Shown here one piece after another: positions 36,405 to 46,995 of a stretch of DNA of 64,000 bases (position 1 is its first letter; every line of letters begins with the position of its first letter). Made by a program: the position numbers and the translations under genes. The notes beneath the pieces were generated by a model. The model was not told the origin of the DNA. It was given only the letters and a program-made list of their open reading frames with translations, and did not search any database. The stretch lies in contig ML058392.1 in NCBI GenBank assembly GCA_003013855.2, positions 1,364,001-1,428,000 on the forward strand, read 5' to 3'. This stretch comes from Liriodendron chinense (lineage: Eukaryota; Streptophyta; Magnoliopsida; Magnoliales; Magnoliaceae).

Positions 36405-36992
36405 CACTTTTGATATCTTGGGTCGATGATTCATGAGAGTGGAGAGATTGAAAAGTATGTTGCCATAGAATTCAAGCGGGGTTGAAGAAATGGAGATGTG
36501 CCTCCGGAGTTTTATGTGATTGTCGTGTACCACTCAAACTGAAACAGAAGTTTTCTAGGATAAGTTATAAGACCAGCCATGTCAGAATATTGGGCAGGTA
36601 AGGAATACCATGGTCATAGGATGACTATAGCTGAAATGAGGATGTTGAGATGGATGATACAAGGATAGAATTAGAAATGAATGCACTTGAGGAAACTTAG
36701 GAGTAGCACTGATTGGTAATAAGATGAGGGAAAGCAGACTTAGATGGTTTGGTCATGTGCAATAGAGACCAAGAACTGTGTTGGTTAGGAATGAGTTGGT
36801 GCAAGTTGAAGTCCTTGGAAGGGCAAGGGAAAGGCCCAAAAAGATTTGGGTGGAAGTAATCAAGAATAGACTCAATGACTTACGGTCTAATTGAAGTTAT
36901 GGCCCCTGATAGAGTAGAATAGCAGAGAAGGGTTGATGTAGCTGACACCAATTAGTTGGGATAAGGCTTAGATGATGTTGATGATGATGATA
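36405..36992 (+). pseudogene. RTE-type LINE 3' end (reverse transcriptase C-terminus)
   Basis: Conceptual translation in shifting frames gives the tail region of plant RTE reverse transcriptases: YLGSMIHESGEIEK, then CRVPLKLKQKF, then MTIAEMRMLRWM, NKMRESRLRWFGHVQ, RPKKIWVEVIKN and finally LVGIRL. The 3' end reads TTGGGATAAGGCTTAGATGATGTTGATGATGATGA, a trinucleotide-rich tail typical of RTE elements. Multiple stops and frameshifts show it is dead. Its forward orientation in the kinase intron matches gene direction. Confidence 0.75.
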
Positions 36993-37466
36993 TTTTGAAC
37001 TAGCCTTTCAGAAAAAAAAAGAAAAAAACAAAGATATGTTTGAACCTTGTCCATCGGATTTGGAGTAACATTTCCATATATGATGAGCCTTAACATACGT
37101 GGAGCATATGCCATGAAACTTTGATATTGGAATATTTCAACCCTTTGGTCATTTAATACTTTTTTCTTTGATAACTCCCTACTTGTTGTATTGTGGACCA
37201 CTGATCAAAGTTTTAGCATCTTATAATCTTAAATATTTTCAGGACGCCCACCATTAGCTGTGGGTCTAGTAAGATTAATGGTTGGAATCATCAAAGATGA
37301 CCTTAAATCCAACGAGCATAGTGTCTTTTGGTTGCTTTCTCCTTTCCCGCTCGCATTTCTAGGTTTCAACAATACCTCCAAATATATTGCTACATGATAG
37401 TCTCCGACTATGTTTGTTGAGTCTGTGGTCATGTTCCAATTATCCTAACCGTCTATATGATGTACA
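36993..37466. other. Gene-free interval between LINE tail and copia LTR
   Basis: No feature recognised. Confidence 0.3.
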
Positions 37467-38210
37467 TGTTAAGAGTACTAAACTCTTGGTGTACACGCAG
37501 GGCATGTTTAAAAAGGAATGTGCATAAATGTTATCTGGCACTTCAGAGTACCATACCTTAAGGCCCTGTTTGGATTGCAAATTACATCAATAATGTTCTG
37601 TACAAGTGCAATGATTACAAATTACAATACCTGACTCCTGAAAACAAGTAATTTGACCGACAATTCGCATATTTGGATAGGTGTGGTAAAATCATAATGA
37701 TGATACTTTTCGTAATGAAGTTACAGTTTAGTATCTCTTTTTATACGACTACACACACAAACCTATCCTACAAAGGTGGCGTTATGTTATATTTTAACAT
37801 TACTAATGTTGAAGGAAATGAACAGATGTTAATATAGACGTAAACTAGCAACTTAAATGCACAAATTTGTTTACAGCATTTTAACAATACTACCGACTAC
37901 GCCTGTAGTCCGGGAAATTCCAAATAGTCGCATCCTCCGCTCACTGTGGATATAGAAATCCCGAGCTACTACTGCTCGGACCCAGCAAGCACTGCTGAAC
38001 TCCTCGTAACTTCTGGAATGTGTACATCAGGCTCTGTAAACTTTTCTGGGGTGTAACCCTTCTGTACACACTCAACGAACCTCCTCTACTAGCCTGGCAA
38101 CCTAGTACTACTACTACACTAGCCTGGCAACCAAGCAGTACCGGGTGAAAGTAGTGTGGTAGTAACCTCGCGTAACCTGTAGAATCTAAACTCAAATAAA
38201 ATGCCTAAAA

Positions 38211-38876
38211 TTACTTATTTGAGTTTTGGGTTAGTGTGGGTACGTTTTTTTTCATGCAAATGTCTTTTTTTTGAAATTTTGTTAGTAGGGGTATTTTGGT
38301 AATTATGCTAATTCCGAATTTTATAAGGGTGTTGCCCTAAACCTTTTTGATTAGTTGTTGATTTATGAAAAAGAGCAAACCTTTGGTTGCCTCCTTCCTC
38401 TCTCTCTCTCTCTCTCATGGTGCTTCTTCTTCTTCCTTGATCTCCTTCTTCTCTATTCTTCTTGTGCCCCTCCAACTTCTTCCAGGTATTTCATCTTCTA
38501 TTACTATCCTTCTAAACTTCTGTTTTGTTTATTCCCCACGATCTAAACCTTGAGAATCGATCCAAACCCTAAACCCCCAAATTCTCAAATCTCTAATCCG
38601 AGAAACTTTCTGATTCTTCGGACTAGTGATCATCATTGATCGATTGGGTATGACCATACAAGATCGGGAGGTTCCATCCCTCGCCGGATCTAACCTATAC
38701 ACTACTTGAATCCCATACTCCATGGTTGTGATGATGGCCCGTCCCATTGCATGTTTCCTTTATGATTTTCTTAGTTTATGATGATTGATGCTAGATTTCA
38801 TTATTATTATTGCTTTTATTTCCGCTGAATAATTGTGTTCATGAGCATGCATCATATTTAAGGCTGTCTTGCATCA
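38211..38876 (+). repeat. 5' LTR of the gypsy element, truncated at its start
   Basis: Nearly identical to 41606-42273. It should begin with the TGATGCGGAC end seen in the 3' LTR, but the first 315 bp or so are absent and the flank is Tourist-like sequence. It contains a CT microsatellite (about 38398-38417). Confidence 0.85.
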
Positions 38877-38960
38877 AATTTGGTATCAGAGAATAGGCTT
38901 GCATGGTTTGTGTCTAGATCGAGTTATCAAATTAGGGTTTTGATTTTTAGGTTTGTTTTA

Positions 38961-39146
38961 GGAAATTTCCAGATTTAGAAAGTTTCTAATTTTAGAAAGT
39001 TTCCTAATTTGGAGAATTTTCAGATTTAGAAAATTTCCAATTTTAGAAATTTTCCTAATTTGGAGAATTTCCAGATTTAGAAAGTTTCCAATTTTAGAAA
39101 CTTTCCAATTTTAGAAAGTTTCCTAATTTGGAAAATTTCCAGATTT
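38961..39146 (+). repeat. Leader tandem repeat of the gypsy element
   Basis: About three and a half imperfect units of roughly 50 bp, built from TTTCCAGATTTAGAAAG, TTTCCAATTTTAGAAA and TTTCCTAATTTGGAGAA, lie between the primer site and gag. Confidence 0.8.
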
Positions 39147-39247
39147 GAGTCGCATCATCTAAAATTAATTAGTGTCAGTTCATTATAGTTTAAATTCATC
39201 GCATTCATATTGTGAGTCACTCAGTCCGTAGAGTCTCCCCGTAGTGA

Positions 39248-41119
39248 ATGGAGTATAGGCGTTTGAGATCTTCAGGGCCATTAAGTGTTGTCGTGTGGCC
39301 GTCAAGACCCAATGGAAAGCCGAACTCCAATGATTTGGCTAACTTTAATGGTCACATGGACCCACAAACCTTCCTTGATTGGCTTAAGGACTTGGACTAT
39401 TTTTTTTATTGGTATGATATGTCAAGTTATCGTCAAGTGAGGTTTGCCAAGTGGAAATTGGAGGGCCAAGCCAAGTCGTTTTGGACAGATTTGGAGTGAC
39501 GACTTGATAAAGTTGGGAGAGCCCCGATATCACAATGGGACGAGATGAAAGAGCGTTTGAAAGAAAAATATCTTCCCATCTCTTATCGTGAAAAGCCCTT
39601 GGGTCAGAAGAGAGTTGCCCCACCTTCTCATCCAAACACAGAACCAATATGGTCCCCTCCTTGTAAAGTGGTCCAACCCATCATTAAGGAAATCTCGGCT
39701 TATGAACAATTTGAGTGTTTAACACCAATTATATTTCCTTGGAAGCGAGATAATACCTTGGTAAATGGCCAGTTGGAAGAATCCAAACATGATGTTTATG
39801 AAGTGGAAGAGTACGTGCCTAACATCAGTAGTGAGGAAATGGAAGAAATTAAGGCATCGCTCATCATCGTTGAGGATGACGAAGTGTGTGCTAGTGATGA
39901 AAAGGTCGAAGAGTTTGAGACCACACCACTTCCAGGTGTCATGTGTGATTTAATTGATGCAGTCTCCCATTCTACGTCTCTTACTGTGGTGAACAAAAAT
40001 GAAATTGAAGAGGAGACTAGTGAGGGTATGATGGTAGACACCCACATGACTTGTGATATCCCACCAGATGATTTATGGGATAAATTTTCACCCATATGGG
40101 ACATTCAACAAGCAATTGATCTTGTCCCTAGGCTGGTCTTGTCAAGCTTTCCTCCATACCAGGTGAACCCCGTAGAAAATACAGAAATGCAGTGTCAATT
40201 TGATAAACTTCTCGGGGAGGAATTCAATAAGGAAAGTTTGAGTTGGAATTTTATTCTGTGTGTCATGCCTGCTCTTTTCACTTCCAAGAACAAGGACATA
40301 TGGCACACATGTGGGCATATCCTAACCATCCACAAAGCTTCAGTCAAGTGTCAAACTATCATGCGACGTATTCACGTCATGGTGGATATGATGACCATAG
40401 TCCTTATCCCGTATCTTGATGACATTTTGGACATAATGGCTGATGCCAAGATCTACTCAAGACTTGGTACTACTAGTGTTTGTTCTCAAGTGTTGGGATA
40501 CCTGCAAATCATTCTTGTTTATAATACCTATAATGAGAAATTATGTGTCACCCAAGAGAAGTGTCCTTTTGTTTCAGTTTTCTAAGTTCTAGGTCATAGG
40601 ATTGTTTATTTCCAGTTCATTGATTTTTCAGAGCGTCATTTAGTTTCACCCATGTCTGCCATCCAAAAGTTTTCAGAGTCGGCCAATGCATCTGCACGAC
40701 ACATTCATGAATTGCATACATATATTAGACAACGGATTAATAGAAGCAATGATAGTTATATGATTTCAATTGACTCGCATCGTAGATTGCAAGAAATTCA
40801 GGAAGGAGATTATGTAATGGTGAGGATAAGGCCAGAGCGGTTTCCTCAAGTTACTCCTAAGAAATCACAAGCGCGTAGTGCTGGACCATTCAAAGTATTG
40901 CAAAGAATTGGGTCTAATGCGTATAGAATAGACCTTCCACCTGAAATGGGCATTATTCCAACGTTTAATGTGGAAGATCTAGTCCGTTCTCCTAATCCTA
41001 CCATTGATCCCTCATCCCTTTCATGGCCATTCTCTGAATTTTCTTCACAACCTACTCCCCCATTCCTCCACCTATTATTTGTAAAGAAGAGATTGAGAAA
41101 ATTGTGGATGAAGAGATAG
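39248..41119 (+). pseudogene. Gypsy gag / RT remnant / integrase C-terminus, one frame with two stops
   Basis: From the ATG at 39248 to 41119 the reading frame is continuous (624 codons) except for a TGA at 39497-39499 and a TAA at 40583-40585. The first part is retrotransposon gag (DPQTFLDWLKDLDYFF, RFAKWKLEGQAKSFW, then after the TGA RLDKVGRAPISQWDEMKERL). The middle is an acidic linker and a strongly altered reverse-transcriptase segment (PPYQVNPVE ... YLDDILDIMADAKIYSRLG) that lacks most catalytic-domain landmarks. The end is the integrase C-terminal region (EGDYVMVRIRPERFP, ARSAGPFKVLQRIGSNAYRI). The TGA stands where family members usually have arginine, consistent with CGA to TGA decay. 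The product cannot drive its own transposition. Confidence 0.8.
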
Positions 41120-41246
41120 TTTCCAAGGGAGATGGAAGTTTCCAAAGGTATCTTATCAAATGGAAGAATAGACCACCGTCAGAATCTACGTAGTTTACTG
41201 AAGTGGAGTTGCAGAATGTTGATTCAGATTTGCTAGAGCGCCACAA
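41078..41246 (+). pseudogene. Chromodomain remnant of the gypsy element
   Basis: In a frame shifted from the integrase C-terminus, the translation reads EEIEKIVDEEIVSKGDG, then FQRYLIKWKNRPPSEST, a stop (TAG where tryptophan is expected), then FTEVELQNVDSDLLERH. This is the shape of a chromovirus chromodomain, which targets integration to specific chromatin. The frameshift near 41070 and the TAG disable it. Confidence 0.75.
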
Positions 41247-41290
41247 AAGTTTTAACTCGTCGGAGTCGAGTTCTTTTCAAACGAGGAGAA

Positions 41291-42273
41291 TGATGCGGAC
41301 ATCAGGCCCTTTAAGGTTTATCAGCGTAGGAGGCGAGTGACACCTATATCTTTAGGGCTCGATGATGACGAGCCTGGGTCGTTCGTGACGACTTGAGGAG
41401 CATTGAAGACCTTACACATGTAGTCCGAGACATTTGAAAAGACCCCACATTGGGAAGACATGTGTGAGTTGCTTGGAGGAGATGATCGGACCGTTGGATC
41501 ATGATGATGATGTGATCGGACCGTTGGTTCGTCATGGCCCACTTTCATCACACCATCATTGGAGCGCATTGGACATCTTAGATTTGAGTTTATTTTACGG
41601 ATTTTTTACTTATTTGAGTTTTGGGTTAGTGTGGGTACGTTTTTTTTCATGCAAATGTCTTTTTTTTGAAATTTTGTTAGTAGGGGTATTTTGGTAATTA
41701 TGCTAATTCCGAATTTTATAAGGGTGTTGCCCTAAACCTTTTTGATTAGTTGTTGATTTATGAAAAAGAGCAAACCTTTGGTTGCCTCCTTCCTCTCTCT
41801 CTCTCTCTCTCTCATGGTGCTTCTTCTTCTTCCTTGATCTCCTTCTTCTCTATTCTTCTTGTGCCCCTCCAACTTCTTCCAGGTATTTCATCTTCTATTA
41901 CTATCCTTCTAAACTTCTGTTTTGTTTATTCCCCACGATCTAAACCTTGAGAATCGATCCAAACCCTAAACCCCCAAATTCTCAAATCCCTAATCCGAGA
42001 AACTTTCTGATTCTTCGGACTAGTGATCATCATTGATCGATTGGGTATGACCATACAAGATCGGGAGGTTCCATCCCTCGCCGGATCTAACCTATACACT
42101 ACTTGAATCCCATACTCCATGGTTGTGATGATGGCCCGTCCCATTGCATGTTTCCTTTATGATTTTCTTAGTTTATGATGATTGATGCTAGATTTCATTA
42201 TTATTATTGCTTTTATTTCCGCTGAATAATTGTGTTCATGAGCATGCATCATATTTAAGGCTGTCCTACATCA
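41291..42273 (+). repeat. 3' LTR of the gypsy element, complete
   Basis: It starts TGATGCGGACATC right after a purine-rich tract and ends CCTACATCA. Several short ORFs on both strands here are LTR sequence, duplicated in the 5' LTR where that is preserved. Confidence 0.85.
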
Positions 42274-42741
42274 ATGGCGCTTTCACGGTACATTACTAAT
42301 GTAATTCACAATCGAAAGAGGCCTTAAGGAGATTGTGATCTATCTTAGAGAGAGATTGTAATATATCTCTTTGATTCTAACTAGGGTTGATCTTTTTGTA
42401 ATCTCCCATGTTATAAATAAAGCTTTTACGTAGAGGACAAAGTTAAGTCCTCTCCTCCCTTTTCTTCTCCATACAACTTCTCTCTCTTCTCTTTCATTCT
42501 ACATGGTAGCGGAGATTAGGTTATGATCTTTCTCCCTTCATTCATCTTCTTCCCCTCTTCTTCATTCTGCTTTCTGTCTTCTCTTCTTGGTTTTGAGGAT
42601 CTATCATCTCTCCTACTTCTAGGTGACCTCTATATAATGGCGAAAGAGGAACGATATTCTCCCATAACCATCATAGAGGTCCTGTAATTGTGTGGTGACA
42701 AACATCACTTACATTTGACTGCAATGACGATTTTGCTACAT

Positions 42742-42952
42742 TGTTTGTTTCACCCTCAAATTACTGCAAAACTGGTAGTTATATAATGTGAAAATGTAAT
42801 GATTACAATTTACTTTACCTACTTCCTTTACAAGTGTATTTGACTCTTGATTTACGAGCCATAATTCCTATTTAAACAAACACCTGGAAATGATAAATAA
42901 TGGCTTATTTACTTTGCATTTCATAGGAAATTGGAAAACCAAACAGGCCCTA
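42742..42952. mobile_element. Small Tourist-like MITE in the copia leader
   Basis: The text between TTTGTTTCACCCTCAAATTAC and AACCAAACAGGCCCT interrupts the copia leader. The ends resemble the Tourist-like element at 37561 (GGCCCTGTTTGG) and related text near 6883. I did not find a clean target duplication. Confidence 0.5.
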
Positions 42953-43139
42953 GAGGAACTTGATCATGCACATTCCATCCTATTGGTAATTATGTGTCTC
43001 ACAACTCTTTATCTCCTTCCCATCAGTCTCATTTGTCCTCCATATCCACTGTTTTTGTTTTCGACTGAAGTTGCAAATGCCTTCGTTGATTCTACTAGAA
43101 ATCCATAATGATGAAAGACAAAGAAAGACATGTTTGTCT

Positions 43140-43720
43140 TGAAAAAAACAGAGGATGTGGGATCTGGTTGCTCTCTCACCTGGGAAATATGTTGTCAGGG
43201 GCAAATGGATCTTCAATAGAAAGTACAAGTTTTATGGTTTATAAAGGACTTGTCTCATCCTCAGGGTCCTCAGACAGGCGTGTAGGGTGGACTATGAAGA
43301 AATGTCTGCAGTGATTGCAAAATTGAACTCCGTCTGCATACTTTTATGAACTGCGGCTTATCATAACTGCACTCTTTACCAGCTTGATGTTTATGGCGAC
43401 TTTCATGAGGAAATTTATCTGGAGCTTCCCCTTGGATTTCATCTTAAGGGGAGATTGGAAAGCACTTTATGGTCCCAAACAGTTTCACAGAGCTTGGTTT
43501 TGAGACGCTTGGTCATACAATTGATCAGATTGGCTTCAAGTGGAATACATTTGATCATTTTGTATTTGTAAAATCAGCAATTGGTCACACAATTATTCTC
43601 ATTGTCTATGTTTATGACATCATCCTCATTGGTAGAAGTAGGTTGTTTGCAAAGAAGGATAAAGCGGCTCGTTTGCAAAGAGGCTTATCTCAATGAATAT
43701 ATGTGCCAGATTTCCTTTAT
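43140..43720 (+). pseudogene. Copia reverse transcriptase remnant
   Basis: Frame-shifted translation shows the copia RT order: TWDLV--SPGKYVV-GKWIF, then VDYEEMSAVIAKLNSV, then LYQLDVYGDFHEEIYLELPLGF. The usual LDV-NAFLHG motif has become LDVYGDFHEE. Stops and frameshifts throughout show it is dead. It lies between the copia leader (with nested MITE) and the RNase H remnant. Confidence 0.8.
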
Positions 43721-43988
43721 GAAGTGAGATTACTTGGTGCCCATCTAGTTGATACTCCTATGGAAGTCAATTGTAAGCTACATGGCTGTCTAAAGAAATT
43801 TATAATTCTGGCATGTATTGCAGACTCATTGGCCGTCTAGTTTATCTGAGCATTACATGACCAGACATCATTTATGCCATTGGGATTGTGAGTCAATTCA
43901 TGCAAAAACCGTGTCATAACTATGTCAATGCTGTATATAGAATTCTTTGGTACTTAAAAAGCTGTACCTGGTCGTGGTATTCATTATT

Positions 43989-44278
43989 CCAATCATGGTC
44001 ACTTGAATAACATGGTTTCCACGATGCTGATTAGGTAGGGTTTACCTCTGATCATTGATCCACAACTAGTTACTGCATGTTTGTGGGTGGCAATCTTGTC
44101 ACATGGAAAAGCAAAAAGTAGTTAGTCTTGGCTAATTCTCTCCAATCATGGTCACTTGAATAGCGTGGTTTCTACAATGCTGATTAGGTAGGGTCTACCT
44201 TTGGTCATCAATCCACAACCAGTTACTGCATGTTTGTGGGTGGCAATCTTGTCACATGGAAAAGCAAAAAGTAGTCAG
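43989..44278 (+). repeat. Tandem duplication inside copia RNase H region
   Basis: A unit of about 153 bp starting CCAATCATGGTCACTTGAAT occurs twice in direct orientation (43989-44141 and 44142-44278). The copies differ at a number of transitions (ATAACATGG/ATAGCGTGG and others), so the duplication is not recent. Confidence 0.85.
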
Positions 44279-44284
44279 TCGTGT

Positions 44285-44645
44285 CTTGTTCTTTCGATGA
44301 GGCTGAATATTGCAATGGGTCGAGCCACATGTGAATTAATTTGGCTCAAATTGATTACAAATGATATTGGTGTCACACTGTCACTACTCTCCTTCTATTC
44401 CTCTACATTGTGACAATCAGGCTATCGTCCATATTTCTTCCAATCCCGTTTTCTATGAATGGACAAAACATGTTCAGGCTGGTTGTCACTTAGTTTTGGA
44501 AAAGCTGGCAGTCAAGATTCTCCATAACGCCCTTTAATTGTTCGGAAGATCGATTTGTGGATGTTTTCACCAAGGCATCTTCATCCCTTACGAAATATTA
44601 TCGGCAAGCTTGGCATGTATGACATACACGCTCGAGCTTGAGAAG
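44285..44645 (+). pseudogene. Copia RNase H C-terminal remnant
   Basis: Translation gives the conserved copia tail: LHCDNQAIVHISSNPVF, EWTKH, then DIF-KA-like text and LACMTYTLELEKC just before the 3' LTR. Frame breaks are present. It confirms plus orientation of the element. Confidence 0.75.
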
Positions 44646-44859
44646 TGTTAAAGTACCAAAGTCTTGGTGTACGTGTGAATCATGGTTGGAAAGGAATGTG
44701 CATAATGTCATAGATTGTGATGTACCTTAGAGAAATATTATGATAGATCTCTTTGATTCTAATTACAGTTGATCTTTTTGTACTCTCTCATATTATAAAT
44801 AAAGCTTTTAGGTAAAGGACAAAGTTAAAAAGTCCTCTCCTCTCCTGTTCTTCTTCATG

Positions 44860-44865
<6 letters not shown>

Positions 44866-44922
<57 letters not shown>
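44866..44922. repeat. (CT)n microsatellite at copia 3' LTR end
   Basis: About 28 CT units close the copia 3' LTR. The equivalent place in the 5' LTR is only mildly CT-rich, so this is an expansion. Confidence 0.95.
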
Positions 44923-44924
<2 letters not shown>

Positions 44925-44937
44925 CCATAATACCCAA

Positions 44938-45546
44938 ATGTGGATGGGAGATACAAAGAAAAAAAAATCATCTTAGAATGTTTAAACTTTCGATCATTCA
45001 ACTCTTCCTTTGAATATGAACCTTCTTCTTGATCCTTTTTTGGCAGGCCATTGATGGAAAGTTTAGGATCTTCCAATTTGGAAAAATTTCTGCCATTTTC
45101 CATCAGCCATATATTCCGTTGGGTCAGTGGTTTGTATCACCTCACATGACCCTGGATCCAACAGCTTTAGGGTGATCCAACAGCTTTGGGGTCCGTTGAG
45201 GGCAAAACCGTTGATTAGAACAAAAAAAGCAGGTTTTGTTATGTGTTTGGATGTGGATGGGAGATACAAAGAAAAAAAAAATCATCTTAGAATGTTTAAA
45301 CCTTCGATCATTCAACTCTTCTTTGAATATGAACCTTCTTCTTGATCCTTTTTTGGCGGACCATTGATGGAAATTTTAGGATCTTCCAATTTGGAAAAAT
45401 TTCTGCCAGTTTTCCATCAGCCATATATTCCTTTAGGTCAGTGGTTTGTATCACCTCACATGACCCTGGATCCAACAGCTTTAGGGTCCATTGAGGGCAA
45501 AACCGTTTAATTAGAACAAAAAAAGCAGGTTTTGTTATGTGTTTGG
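44938..45546. repeat. Recent tandem duplication of about 300 bp
   Basis: Unit 1 (44938-45250, 313 bp) and unit 2 (45251-45546, 296 bp) are direct repeats with few differences by eye. Unit 1 has an extra copy of a short GTGATCCAACAGCTTTGGG-type segment, which explains most of the length difference. Overlapping short ORFs are not gene-like. Confidence 0.9.
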
Positions 45547-46784
45547 ATGCGCGTTTGCAGTTACTGTTTTAGTCCCACCTGATGAAATATACTCTGAAAT
45601 AGGGCTCTGAAACTCCAACTCACCAAAAACCAAATTGAGATGAAGAACAAGTGGGCATCTTTGGTACGGTAAGGTCACCTCACGCACACATATCTTTACA
45701 AGTGTCACATGTGTCTATTTGCATGTATATAAGAAATCTGAACCGTTGATATTAAAATTCTGACTGTATTGATAATCATTCTTGAGCAAAAAAGGCTATT
45801 GTATTTATTATCTAAGCTAAATTCGTACATTGAATGTTGTCCATTGGAAAGTGCTCTAAACCGTCAGTTGTATTCATAAATGGATTAGTTTTTCTTAATT
45901 AGTTAATTGCCTTGATGTTTTTTGCTAGATCATTTACGATGTAGGATAACACTTTATGAGTGGATCACATTGATCACATAGACACCATGTCTGCATGTGG
46001 GATGCATGTGTATTTGTGCGTGGGGAGGGTGTGTGTTCAGCTCATAAAACTCAAGTGGTAGGGTCTGGATTACTACGAGGAAGGATCACAACATGCACTG
46101 CACATTCCATACAGAATTTTCTATGGTGGGTGTCCCCTCCCCCATTGTCCACAGTTGTTCCCTTTGGCGTAGCCAACCTAATTGGGGGGTTGGATGGCTG
46201 CATTCAAAACTGGTTGGTTGTCCATTTAATAAATGCACATGCACAGCCATTTTTAGATGCATGTGAATTTTCCATTTATTTAAAACCGGTGGTTGCATAA
46301 ATGCATTCGAACCAGCAGTTCACACCGTTGAATCAGACCGTTAGTTGTCACTTATCCAACAGTGTGGTCTACTTGATGAGCGGAGAGCGGACTGGTGTGA
46401 TTTTTGTTCCTGGTGATCTTCCTGATGAAGCCAACATTTTGCATGGTACTGATGTCCTATAGAGCAAGGCCTAATGACCAAGTTATTTCATGTTAGGTAC
46501 ATAAGCAGGACCATGGTTGGTGATCCAAGCTGTTGAAATGATGGGCCCAAATTACATGGACCGCAGTGGCCGGATTGGAAGACCCTAGCCATCCAATCTT
46601 CCTCCTTTATGTATTTGAGTGTAGACTGTAGTCAAACATTTACTTGGAGGCCATCAAAAGTTTATTTGGTTTTGTGCATCCAAATTGGTTCCTGCAAATG
46701 GCTATCTGACCCAAAAACTTTTGGCCCAAACCCCTATTAGGCGAAAACCCCTTCTTGCCAAAACTACACGTCCAAACTAAGGTA
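45547..46784. other. Gene-free interval
   Basis: No kinase exon or other coding sequence recognised. ORFs of 70-101 codons near 46000-46300 overlap on opposite strands and have no domain. Confidence 0.3.
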
Positions 46785-46995
46785 CTCTGTAATGGCCACC
46801 ACCGTTACGATGTGGTCCATTATGGGCTTCCTTTTCTTTTCTGAAAAAACCCAAAAAAACCTATGTTGGCCTCATAACAGACTGTTACGGGGCCGTTACG
46901 GATCATTTTTATCCGTAATGGCTGTTATGACCCCATAATGCATAACGATTACCACCATTACTGTTACGTAATGGCCGTTATGGCACATTATGGTC
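46785..46995. repeat. GTTACGG-family palindromic repeat
   Basis: Dense with TAATGGCC / CCGTTACG / GGCCGTTATGG motifs on both strands. The same text style occurs at 51.7, 57.6 and 59.9 kb. It is probably a non-autonomous DNA element. Termini are not clear in this copy. Confidence 0.6.

Larger units (their letters stand above)
38211..42273 (+). mobile_element. Young non-autonomous Ty3/gypsy chromovirus derivative
   Basis: The 3' LTR spans 41291-42273 (983 bp; ends TGATGCGGAC and GTCCTACATCA, which are near-inverted). The 5' LTR (38211-38876) lacks the first roughly 315 bp. Over the shared 666 bp I see only three base changes plus one CT-unit difference. The primer site TGGTATCAGAG at 38881-38891 is an initiator tRNA-Met match. 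The polypurine-like GAACGAGGAGAA context is at about 41279-41290. The internal part is only 2.4 kb and holds gag, a damaged reverse transcriptase segment, the integrase C-terminus and a chromodomain, with protease, RNase H and the integrase core missing. It sits inside the Tourist-like element. Confidence 0.85.
37561..42323. mobile_element. Tourist (PIF/Harbinger)-like element carrying a nested gypsy
   Basis: The left end AGGCCCTGTTTGGATTGC and right end (reverse complement) GGCCTCTTTCGATTGTGAA continue as an inverted match through AATTACAT.A.TAATGT. The insertion lies inside CCTTAAGG, so it is flanked by TTA on both sides (37558-37560 and 42324-42326) as expected for PIF/Harbinger. Because CCTTAAGG is palindromic, an 8-bp hAT-type duplication cannot be excluded. 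Excluding the nested gypsy (38211-42273), about 700 bp remain without a transposase, so it is non-autonomous. Confidence 0.65.
37467..44922 (+). mobile_element. Ty1/copia element, internally deleted and twice invaded
   Basis: The 5' LTR starts TGTTAAGAGTAC at 37467. It is interrupted after 37560 by a Tourist-like element and resumes at 42324, ending CATTCTACA at 42503. A tRNA-Met-type primer site TGGTAGCGGAG follows at 42504. The 3' LTR starts TGTTAAAGTACC at 44646 and shares CTTGGTGTAC, AAGGAATGTGCATAA and TTATAAATAAAGCTTT with the 5' LTR; it ends in an expanded CT tract. Between them are remnants of reverse transcriptase and RNase H, but no integrase. A second small MITE interrupts the leader at about 42742-42952. 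No target duplication is evident. The element is old and non-functional. Confidence 0.75.

Noticed and set aside
38355..42144. Paired ORFs of 60-87 codons around 38.4-38.7 kb and 41.4-42.1 kb
   Set aside because: These are LTR sequence of the young gypsy element; most are duplicated because the two LTRs are nearly identical.
44855..45103. Minus-strand ORF with Arg-Glu repeats
   Set aside because: Product of the expanded (CT)n tract at the copia LTR end.
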